From the NCBI RefSeq assembly GCF_903933125.1, contig NZ_CAIZIZ010000292.1, positions 1 to 38,324 of the forward strand: a DNA stretch of 38,324 nt, read 5' to 3'. Made by a program: the position numbers and the translations under genes. Positions 29,755 to 36,556 of the stretch are shown piece after piece. The notes under the pieces are model-generated. The model was not told the origin of the DNA, searched no databases, and saw only the letters and a list, made by a program, of their open reading frames with translations. Source of the stretch: an uncultured Lamprocystis sp. (lineage in GTDB: Bacteria; Pseudomonadota; Gammaproteobacteria; Chromatiales; Chromatiaceae). Position 1 is the stretch's first letter; each line of letters begins with the position of its first letter.

Positions 29755-30987
29755 TCAGAGCCAGCCGCCGCGTCTGAAGCGCCACAGCATCACCCCGGCG
29801 ATGGTGATGGCGACGACCCAGAACACGGCGTAGCTGTAAGGCCATTCGTTCTCGGGGATATACATGTTCATGCCGTAAATCCCGACCAGGAAGGTCAGCG
29901 GCATGAAGATGGTACCGATGATCGTCAGGACCTTCATGATCTGGTTGGTCCGGTGGGAGGTCATGGACACGTAGGTATCGGCGAGTTCGGAGGCGATTTC
30001 GCGGTAGGTTTCGAGCAGGTCGATGACCTGGACGCAGTGGTCGTAGACATCGCGGAAGTAGGTCTGGGCGGCGTCCGACAGGCACTCGTGCCGCTCCCGC
30101 TGGAGCGCGGCGATCAACTCGCGCATCGGCCAGGCGACCCGCCGGATCAGCACCAGTCCGCGCTTGATCTGGTGGATCGCTTGCAGGGTGTGGGGCCCTG
30201 GGTGGTCGAGGACGCTTTCCTCCAACTCTTCCAGTTGCCCCGAGGCGTCTTCCAAGACCGGGTAGAAGCAGTCGACAATGGTGTCCAGCAAGGCATAGAG
30301 CAGGAAGCTCGCGTCGTTCTGGCGCAGCCGTGAGCGCGGGCTTTCGATGCGATGACGCACCTGATCGATCGCCTGACAGGGGCTGACCTGAAAACTCAGC
30401 AGCGTATGGCGTCCGAGGAAAAAGCTCGCCTGTTCGGCGTGGAGCACGCCGTCCTGGATCAGGACGCGCCGCGCCGCCACGAACAGGCGTCCGGGCAGAT
30501 CGCCGCTGCCCGGATAGTCTTCCGCTTTGGGGCGCTGCTGACCGTCGAGCGCGTCTTCGATCGCGAGCGGGTGCAGTTGGTACTTTTCCGCCAGGGCGCG
30601 GATGGTGTTTTGGTCCTCGATCCCCTCGACATGGATCCACCGCACCTGAGACCACTCCGGGCGATGGAGCGCCAGGAAAGCGGCCATGTCCTCGACTTCC
30701 TGAATCTCCCATTGATCCGGAGAATAGTCGGTGCAGATCACACGGCCGCGCTTGCTGGCCGGGGTCTGAATCAGTTCGTGGTACTCGATCCCCGCGGGGG
30801 TTCCGGGTGGTGGTTGGTTCAGGCGCGGGACGCGCGACTTCGGTCGCCAGGGCGCGTGGCGGTGCTTGGCTCGCTTCTGCGCGACGGGACGCTGGCGATG
30901 AGGCGCGGTCTGAGTCGGCATCGACTGCGTCGCGTTTGCGTTCATCGGGGGTGTCGTCGGCGCGGTCGCGTCGCGGGGGTCATGCAT
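29755..30987 (-). CDS. corA: CorA-family divalent metal ion channel/transporter
   Basis: This 410-aa protein is a pentameric Mg2+/Co2+/Ni2+ channel of the CorA family. The signature GMN is at 372-374 in [12 protein letters not shown], after TM1 ([16 protein letters not shown]) and before TM2 ([16 protein letters not shown]). The tail RFRRGGWL is typical. The N-terminal 65 residues are a basic Pro/Thr/Gln-rich extension not usual in CorA, before [20 protein letters not shown]. The start overlaps the preceding amidohydrolase-like gene by eight bases, so they are coupled. NikR directly downstream suggests that nickel or cobalt may be among the ions carried. Confidence 0.95.
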   Translation of the reverse strand: MHDPRDATAPTTPPMNANATQSMPTQTAPHRQRPVAQKRAKHRHAPWRPKSRVPRLNQPPPGTPAGIEYHELIQTPASKRGRVICTDYSPDQWEIQEVEDMAAFLALHRPEWSQVRWIHVEGIEDQNTIRALAEKYQLHPLAIEDALDGQQRPKAEDYPGSGDLPGRLFVAARRVLIQDGVLHAEQASFFLGRHTLLSFQVSPCQAIDQVRHRIESPRSRLRQNDASFLLYALLDTIVDCFYPVLEDASGQLEELEESVLDHPGPHTLQAIHQIKRGLVLIRRVAWPMRELIAALQRERHECLSDAAQTYFRDVYDHCVQVIDLLETYREIASELADTYVSMTSHRTNQIMKVLTIIGTIFMPLTFLVGIYGMNMYIPENEWPYSYAVFWVVAITIAGVMLWRFRRGGWL

Positions 30988-31837
30988 GGCTTGGCTCCGC
31001 CGGCCGGTCGCCCGCGTTGTCCCAGTCCGCGAGTGCGAGGATGATCCGATTGACGATGGCGCGGGTGGGTTCGATATTGTCGGGATTGTGCAGCAGCAGG
31101 TCGCGGTTGATCTCGATCGTGAAGGGATGCTTGCCGCGCAGATCCTGGGCGTCGAAGCGGCTCAGCGAGTTGATCCCGGTGTAGGGGTGATTGAAACGCA
31201 GCACGTCGCAGAAGTTGAAGTCGACGTCCAGGTCGCCGATGCTGGTCTCCACGATCTCGGCCAGTGTCAGCAGGAGTTCGCGCGCGGCGAAACAGTCATT
31301 GTGCGGGTTCCCCTTCTCGTCCCCCGCATTGCCGAACATGAACAGCGGTCGTAGTTCCCCGCGATCCGCCGAGCTGCCGGTGCCGATCCCCGGCATGGTG
31401 TGACAGAAGACGACTTTTTCGACCACCGGGCTCAGCAGCAGTTCGGCCAGCCGCTGCCGATGCGGGCGGATATAGCGGTCGATGACCTGTTGGCGGATCT
31501 GTTTGGGCAGGCCGCGATCCGACTGATAGATCTTGATGCCCTGACTGGTGAGAGTCTTCACCGCCCCGTCGGCGTCCAGATCGTCGCAGGTTCGGTTGGG
31601 ATCGGCATGGGCTCGCCAGATCAGGAAGCGCAGGGTATGCGGGGCGGCGGGCAGGTCCAGATAGATCTCATCGGAGAACTCGTCGGAGTCTTCGCGGCGG
31701 TCCCCTGGGGTGAACTTGGGGTGCAGGTAGGACTTGACCTCATCCGGTGTCAGATGGCCGCCGTGCGGTAACTCCAGGAGTACGGGGATCGTGCCTGGGG
31801 TGTACTCGAATGGATGGACAGCGAAGGGCTGACTCAC
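30980..31837 (-). CDS. N-formylglutamate amidohydrolase-family protein
   Basis: This 285-aa protein has the block order of the N-formylglutamate amidohydrolase family: ELPHGG (22-27), RAHADPNR (75-82), YIRPHRQRLAELL (122-134), CHTMPG (145-150), NHPYTG (216-221) and IEINRDLLL (241-249). These zinc hydrolases cleave N-formyl or N-acyl amino acids, and the ligand His and Asp appear kept. It lacks any hut neighbours, so histidine degradation is unlikely. It starts at GTG 31837, within the stop of the ATP-grasp gene (GTGA), and ends inside the corA start. The natural reading is that it cleaves or edits an amide made by the ATP-grasp enzyme, or supplies its substrate (inference). Confidence 0.85.
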   Translation of the reverse strand: MSQPFAVHPFEYTPGTIPVLLELPHGGHLTPDEVKSYLHPKFTPGDRREDSDEFSDEIYLDLPAAPHTLRFLIWRAHADPNRTCDDLDADGAVKTLTSQGIKIYQSDRGLPKQIRQQVIDRYIRPHRQRLAELLLSPVVEKVVFCHTMPGIGTGSSADRGELRPLFMFGNAGDEKGNPHNDCFAARELLLTLAEIVETSIGDLDVDFNFCDVLRFNHPYTGINSLSRFDAQDLRGKHPFTIEINRDLLLHNPDNIEPTRAIVNRIILALADWDNAGDRPAEPSHA

Positions 31838-33147
31838 AGCGCGATACCTGCAACCAAGTGCTTCGATTCGAAGGATGCCAGAAGCCCGGCATGGGTTTGC
31901 GGGTCCCCGTCACTGGCGACCGCGGCGTAGAGGCGCGTGATGCCGTCCGCACCTGGATCATAACAGGCCCCGACCGGGATCAGCTCGCGGCGATGGATCT
32001 CGTGCCGGAAGTGATCGAGCAGTTCGGTCGGCGTGCCGGGGTAGCAGAAATAGCCGGTCGTGAGTTGCGGCCGGCGATGACGGGTGGCGAGGTAGTCGTC
32101 GAGCAGGAAGAAGGGCGTGGAGCCGTTGAGGCGGAAATTGGGGTCGATGAACCAGACCGCGCCGGCGCCATCCTCGAGCAGGTCCAGGCCGCAGACGCCA
32201 TACCAGCCCAGTGCCGCGGCGGCCCGCGCCACCTGGTCGCAGATCCGCGCGACCGGCGTCGGGGGCCGCCAGGCCAGATCGATGAGGTTCCCCGCGTAGC
32301 GCCCGGCCGCCACCCGCTGCACCGAGCCGCCGATATAGCGAATGTGCCCGCGCCGGGTCACCTGTAACTGGACGTTGTAGTTGTGGCGGATGGACTCGAT
32401 CAAGGGCTCGACTTTCACCGCGCGGCCGCGCAAGCGGCGTTGTGCCTCGCGGACCTGTGTCTCGCGCCGACACAGCACCACCCCGTCGCCGCCGCCGCTG
32501 GGTTCGGTCAGCTTGAGTACGAACGGCAGCTCCCAGCGCTCACGCCACTTGCCGTCAGCGAATGCCTGGGCGTCCAGGGTCTCGTGGTGCAGCACGTGCG
32601 GGGTCAGTTCCGCGATGCGGCCTTTGTCGTTGAGCCGCACCACGAGGTGGGGATCGGCGAGATAATAGCGCTCGGCCGGGAGATGGGCGCTGTCAAACGG
32701 GTGGGGGGAGACGATGCGGTGGCGGGGGAATTCGGCCGCGCGCTGCCGGTAGCCGGTTTCTCCGGCGTAGCGGATGACCGGGCCGAACTGACCCAGGAAA
32801 TGCTCTCGAAAATAGCCGTTCCAGTAGTCGGACAGGTCCGTGGTGAGGTCCACCCCGGCGGCGTCGGCCAGGGTCAAGAACTCCCCGCCCAGCAGCATGA
32901 AACGCGCGGCCTGGCAACTGGCATAGCGCGGTCCGCGCAGAAAGAAGTAGTCGAAATCGCCGCGGCGCGGCTCATCCGGGGTATAGAGCGGATAACGCGG
33001 CAGATGCAGGCCCGGGCCGGGGAGGGCATAGAGGTCTGAAAAAGTTCGTCCGGTGAACCGGGGCCATGGAAGCCCCCGGCCCACGGGTGACTGAGTCGTC
33101 TGCTGTCGGCGGTCTGCTTGGCCTTGAGGTCGGCGCGGGGTGTCCAC
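31834..33147 (-). CDS. ATP-grasp fold enzyme, substrate unknown
   Basis: This 437-aa protein starts at GTG 33147 behind GGAGGG. It has an ATP-grasp fold in the C-terminal half: K212 with the glycine-rich loop LPFVLKLTEPSGGGDG (207-222), the hinge VKVEPLIE (244-251), and the metal site in GLDLLEDGAG (320-329) and WFIDPNFRLNG (332-342; D335 and N337). The N-terminal 200 residues (FSDLYALPGPGLHLPRYPLY, GDFDYFFLRGPRYA) are unfamiliar. ATP-grasp enzymes make an amide or other bond via an acyl-phosphate. It is coupled to the amidohydrolase-like gene. It may be an amino-acid or peptide ligase, but no substrate is indicated by sequence. Confidence 0.8.
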   Translation of the reverse strand: MDTPRRPQGQADRRQQTTQSPVGRGLPWPRFTGRTFSDLYALPGPGLHLPRYPLYTPDEPRRGDFDYFFLRGPRYASCQAARFMLLGGEFLTLADAAGVDLTTDLSDYWNGYFREHFLGQFGPVIRYAGETGYRQRAAEFPRHRIVSPHPFDSAHLPAERYYLADPHLVVRLNDKGRIAELTPHVLHHETLDAQAFADGKWRERWELPFVLKLTEPSGGGDGVVLCRRETQVREAQRRLRGRAVKVEPLIESIRHNYNVQLQVTRRGHIRYIGGSVQRVAAGRYAGNLIDLAWRPPTPVARICDQVARAAAALGWYGVCGLDLLEDGAGAVWFIDPNFRLNGSTPFFLLDDYLATRHRRPQLTTGYFCYPGTPTELLDHFRHEIHRRELIPVGACYDPGADGITRLYAAVASDGDPQTHAGLLASFESKHLVAGIAL

Positions 33148-33239
33148 GATGGGCCCTCCGTCCGCTTGGGGTTACGTCAGGATGGGCGGATTTTTCAGCG
33201 GTTGACGGGTCGATGCAACCTTTATTTGCGGCGCGGACC

Positions 33240-35027
33240 TCAGAACTTCCAGACCAAGGGCACCAGCAGCACCGTCACCGTGCCCACCAGCAGGGTCAGC
33301 GGCGCCCCGACCCGCGTGAAGTCCAAGAAGCGGTAGCCGCCGACGTTGAAGACCATGAGATTGGTCTGATAGCCGATCGGGGTGGCGAAGTCGGCCGAGG
33401 CGGCGACCATGATCGTCATGATGAAGGGTAGGGGCGAGACACCCATGCCGATCGCGGTCTGCATGGCGATGGGAAACATCAGCACGGCGGCCACGTTATT
33501 GGTCGCGAAGGAGGTCAACAGCGACGTGGCCACATAGACCAAGGCCAGCGTGGTCCAGGGATCGGCACCCGCGAGCCCGACCAGGCCGCCGGCCACCAGG
33601 TCGGCGGCACCGGTTTTTTCCAGGGCGGCGCCCATACCGAAGGAGGTGGCGATGACGATCAGCACCTGCCAGTCCGGGGCACGCCGGGCCACGCGGCCGT
33701 CGACGCAGCCGGTGATGATCATGAGTCCGGCGGCGAGCAGCGCCGACTCCAGCATGCTGAACCAGCCCATGGTTGCAACCACCACCATGGTCACGGCGAT
33801 GCCGATCGCCAGTGGCGCACGCCGATGATCGACCGGGTGTGAATCGCCGATGCGGCTGACCAGCAGGAAGTCACGGGAGTTCTTTTGCTGCTCCACGAAA
33901 TCCGGCCGGGTCTCCAGCAGCAGGGTGTCGCCGGCGGCCAGTTCGATGTCGCCGATCTTGCGGTCGATCCGCGCACCGTTACGGGCCAGGGCGATAATCA
34001 CCGCGTCATAGCGGTTGCGGAAGCGCCCCGCGCGCACCGTGTGCCCGACCAGGGGACACTTATCGGAGAGCACGGCCTCCACGAAACTGCGTCCGGGTCG
34101 CGGGGTATCGAGCTTGAAGACCTGATCCGTCGCCGGGATCAGCCCGCGGGTGCGCTGCAGATCCATCACCGAATCCACAATGCCGGCGAATACCAGCCGG
34201 TCGTGGGCGTGCAGGATCTCGTCGGCTGAGACCGCCGGCAGCACCAGGTCCTCGCGCTCGATCTCGATCAGGAAGAGCCCCGGCAGTTGACGTAGCCCGG
34301 CCGCCTCGACGCTCTTGCCGACCAGCGCACTGCCGGGCTCCACCAACATCTCCACCGTGTACTGACGGACGTCTTCATAGCGGGCGGCGGCAGGTTTGCG
34401 GCGTGGCAGCAGCCAGTGCCCGGCGGTGAGCAGATAGACAAGCACGGCGATCGTGACCGGTACACCGATCCAGGCCGGATCGAACAGATGCAAACCCTCA
34501 CCGCCTACGCGTTTTGTGTAGAGCGAGTTGACCACCAGGTTGGTGCTGGTGCCAATCAGTGTGCACAGGCCGCCCGCGATGGTGGCATAGGAGAGCGGGA
34601 TCAGCAGCCGCGAAAGTTCCAAGTGGTGCCGTTTGGCCCAGTCCTGCACCGCGGGGATGAAGATGGCCACCACCGGGGTGTTGTTGAGAAAAGGACTCAG
34701 GAACGCAACCGGCAGCATGACCCGCAGCCGCGCGTGGGTCTCGCCGCGGGGTCGGCCGAGCAGTCCCTGCCCGACCCAGTTCACCGCACCGGTTTCGGTG
34801 AGTCCGGCGACCACCACATAGAGTACGCCGACGGTCAGCATCCCCTCGTTGGAGAAGCCGGACAGGGCCTCACCGGTCGTGAGGATGCCGGTCACCAACA
34901 GCAGGGTCAGGGCACCCGCGGTCACCAGGTCCGGTGCCGCGCGGGTGCCGACGAACAGCGCGAAGCAGAAGGCGACCAAGCCGAGGCTGAACCAGCCTTG
35001 CCATCCCAATTGCAATGCTGCGTCCAT
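33240..35027 (-). CDS. SLC13-family permease with two RCK_C domains
   Basis: This 595-aa membrane transporter of the DASS/SLC13 type starts at ATG 35027 (MDAALQLGWQGW) behind GGGAG. N-terminal helices include LNNTPVVAIFIP and the substrate-loop motif GTSTNLVVN. Two TrkA-C/RCK_C domains follow (about 210-290, VEMLVEPGSALVGKSVEAAG; about 300-385, LSDKCPLVGHTVRAGRFR). The second transport half has SFATNNVAAVLMFP and ATPIGYQTNLMV. Such proteins carry dicarboxylates, sulfate or sulfite; a sulfur anion would suit a purple sulfur bacterium, but the substrate is not determined here. The gene lies 4 bases after the 197-aa gene and 92 bases before the ATP-grasp gene. Confidence 0.92.
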   Translation of the reverse strand: MDAALQLGWQGWFSLGLVAFCFALFVGTRAAPDLVTAGALTLLLVTGILTTGEALSGFSNEGMLTVGVLYVVVAGLTETGAVNWVGQGLLGRPRGETHARLRVMLPVAFLSPFLNNTPVVAIFIPAVQDWAKRHHLELSRLLIPLSYATIAGGLCTLIGTSTNLVVNSLYTKRVGGEGLHLFDPAWIGVPVTIAVLVYLLTAGHWLLPRRKPAAARYEDVRQYTVEMLVEPGSALVGKSVEAAGLRQLPGLFLIEIEREDLVLPAVSADEILHAHDRLVFAGIVDSVMDLQRTRGLIPATDQVFKLDTPRPGRSFVEAVLSDKCPLVGHTVRAGRFRNRYDAVIIALARNGARIDRKIGDIELAAGDTLLLETRPDFVEQQKNSRDFLLVSRIGDSHPVDHRRAPLAIGIAVTMVVVATMGWFSMLESALLAAGLMIITGCVDGRVARRAPDWQVLIVIATSFGMGAALEKTGAADLVAGGLVGLAGADPWTTLALVYVATSLLTSFATNNVAAVLMFPIAMQTAIGMGVSPLPFIMTIMVAASADFATPIGYQTNLMVFNVGGYRFLDFTRVGAPLTLLVGTVTVLLVPLVWKF

Positions 35028-35031
35028 GGTG

Positions 35032-35625
35032 TCAGCTCCCGCGGCCTTGCTGAAGCGCGTCGTAGCGCGCTTTGAATGCCTCTTGACGGAGCCTTGCGGC
35101 CTCGGCCTCACTCGCGGCGAGCGGTGCGTCCTGCCAGGTCTCGCTTTCGTGGTCGAAGACGGAGAAGCGCCAGCCCTTGCCGACCTTGAACACCTTGGTG
35201 ACATCGTTGCCGGCCTGCTCCATGGCCGCAAGCTTGTCCAGGCCGCCGCCCGGACCGCTCACCGTCCGCACCGGGGCCGGCGCCGCGGCAGCCGACTGAC
35301 GGTCAGCCAGATTAAAGCGGTTATTCTGGATCTCCCCGTGGATGTCCAACTCGACCGACTCCACTCCGGGCAGGCGGGAGAGAATGTATCCGGCCATGAG
35401 TCGACCGAGCTTGTCGTTTTCCTGCTCCAGAGCGGTCAGGAGCTTGTCCGCAACGATTTGGCACCGCTGCACGCGATCGGGTGCGCCGACCCACTCCCGG
35501 CTCATCTGCCAGCCCTGATCCATGTCGCGGTCCAGTTGCGCGAAAAAGGGTCCCGCCTCGGTGAGCAGCGCATCGGGCACGTTGAGTTCGTAGACTTGAT
35601 CGTCGATGATGGCCTTGAGAATCAT
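35032..35625 (-). CDS. Uncharacterised 197-aa protein
   Basis: The 197-aa protein begins MILKAIIDDQVYELNVPDAL. It has no signal peptide or membrane helix. It contains an acidic helical N-terminal part (LDRDMDQGWQMSREWVGAPD), a mid-region ESVELDIHGEIQNNRFNL, an Ala/Pro-rich linker at about 112-125, and a C-terminal module GKGWRFSVFDHESETWQDAP followed by an Ala/Glu/Arg helix. I do not recognise the family. Its stop is four bases from the SLC13 permease start, so they are probably co-translated. It is divergent from the hydroxylase gene, with a TAGAAT -10-like sequence at 35664-35659 on its strand. Confidence 0.8.
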   Translation of the reverse strand: MILKAIIDDQVYELNVPDALLTEAGPFFAQLDRDMDQGWQMSREWVGAPDRVQRCQIVADKLLTALEQENDKLGRLMAGYILSRLPGVESVELDIHGEIQNNRFNLADRQSAAAAPAPVRTVSGPGGGLDKLAAMEQAGNDVTKVFKVGKGWRFSVFDHESETWQDAPLAASEAEAARLRQEAFKARYDALQQGRGS

Positions 35626-35738
35626 CAGGTCACTGCGCGGGTAGTTGGCTTGGCGTCGATTCTACCGCCGATGCGCTCGCGATACCTCGCGTTGCTTCGG
35701 CATTCACGTGCGGCTCACCGCTTATCGGGACCTGACTT

Positions 35739-36413
35739 ATGCTCCTGACCATCCCCGCGCTGCTGAATTCGGCCCAGCTCGCCCAGATCCACGCCACGCT
35801 GGAAGGCGCCGAGTTCGTCGACGGCCGGCTCACCGCCGGGTTTGCCGCCGGCCGGGTCAAGCGCAATCTGGAACTGCGCCCCGAACCGGAGCGGATGCAA
35901 CGCCTGATCCGCATTCTCATGGCCAGCCTCGGCCACCATGAGACCTTCCGCTTCGCCTGCCTGCCCCATCGGGTGGCCGATCCGATCTTCGCCCGCTATA
36001 CATCGGGGATGCGCTACGGGGACCATGTGGACGACCCGATCATGGGCACCCAGGGGCCGCGGTTTCGCACCGATGTCTCGCTGACCTGCTTTCTCAACCC
36101 GCCGGACGCCTACGACGGTGGTGAACTGGTGATCCGCACCCCCTTCGGTGAGCGTGCGGTCAAACTCCCCGCTGGCGATGCGGTCATCTATCCGTCGTCG
36201 AGCCTGCACCGGGTGGCGGAGGTCACGCGCGGCGAGCGGCTGGTGGCCCTGACCTGGGTGCAGAGCTATGTGCGAGACCCGGCGCGTCGCGAACTGCTCT
36301 ACGAACTTAATCTGGCGCGGGAGGATTTGCTGCGCTTGGCTCCCGGAACCGCGACCACCGATTACGTGGACCGCTCCTATGCCAACTTGCTGCGCATGTG
36401 GGGTGACCTGTGA
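35739..36413 (+). CDS. PKHD-type Fe(II)/2-oxoglutarate-dependent hydroxylase
   Basis: This 224-aa dioxygenase resembles YbiX/PiuC. The double-stranded beta-helix core shows the iron ligands H96 and D98 (RYGDHVDDP) and H157 (SSSLHRVAEV), and R167 in TRGERLVALTW for 2-oxoglutarate. Around them, YDGGELVI and GDAVIYPSSSLH are PKHD signatures, and the C-terminus (ANLLRMWGDL) is family-like. These enzymes are often iron-regulated or linked to TonB siderophore receptors, but no receptor gene is seen here. It starts at ATG 35739. The substrate is unknown. Confidence 0.93.
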   Translation: MLLTIPALLNSAQLAQIHATLEGAEFVDGRLTAGFAAGRVKRNLELRPEPERMQRLIRILMASLGHHETFRFACLPHRVADPIFARYTSGMRYGDHVDDPIMGTQGPRFRTDVSLTCFLNPPDAYDGGELVIRTPFGERAVKLPAGDAVIYPSSSLHRVAEVTRGERLVALTWVQSYVRDPARRELLYELNLAREDLLRLAPGTATTDYVDRSYANLLRMWGDL

Positions 36414-36556
36414 CGGCGCACTTCGCGGCAACGCGCGGCGTGGTCGCCATCGGCGGGGACCGGATCAGCTGGCCGAGGTGGCGGCGCCGGACCAACTGCG
36501 TCTTGACCCGCAACTGCTGGTCGGGCCAATCGCGCGTTGTTTAGGAGGTTGCTGAG

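Noticed and set aside
29609-30712. Minus-strand frame of 367 codons inside corA
   Set aside because: It is the wrong frame of corA on the same strand; the CorA frame holds the GMN motif and membrane helices.
36410-36544. Small frame starting with GTG in the stop of the hydroxylase gene (44 codons)
   Set aside because: The translation is Arg/Trp-rich and not protein-like, and there is no ribosome site. The other frame here gives a more protein-like string (GPDQLAEVAAPDQLRLDPQ) but has no start.
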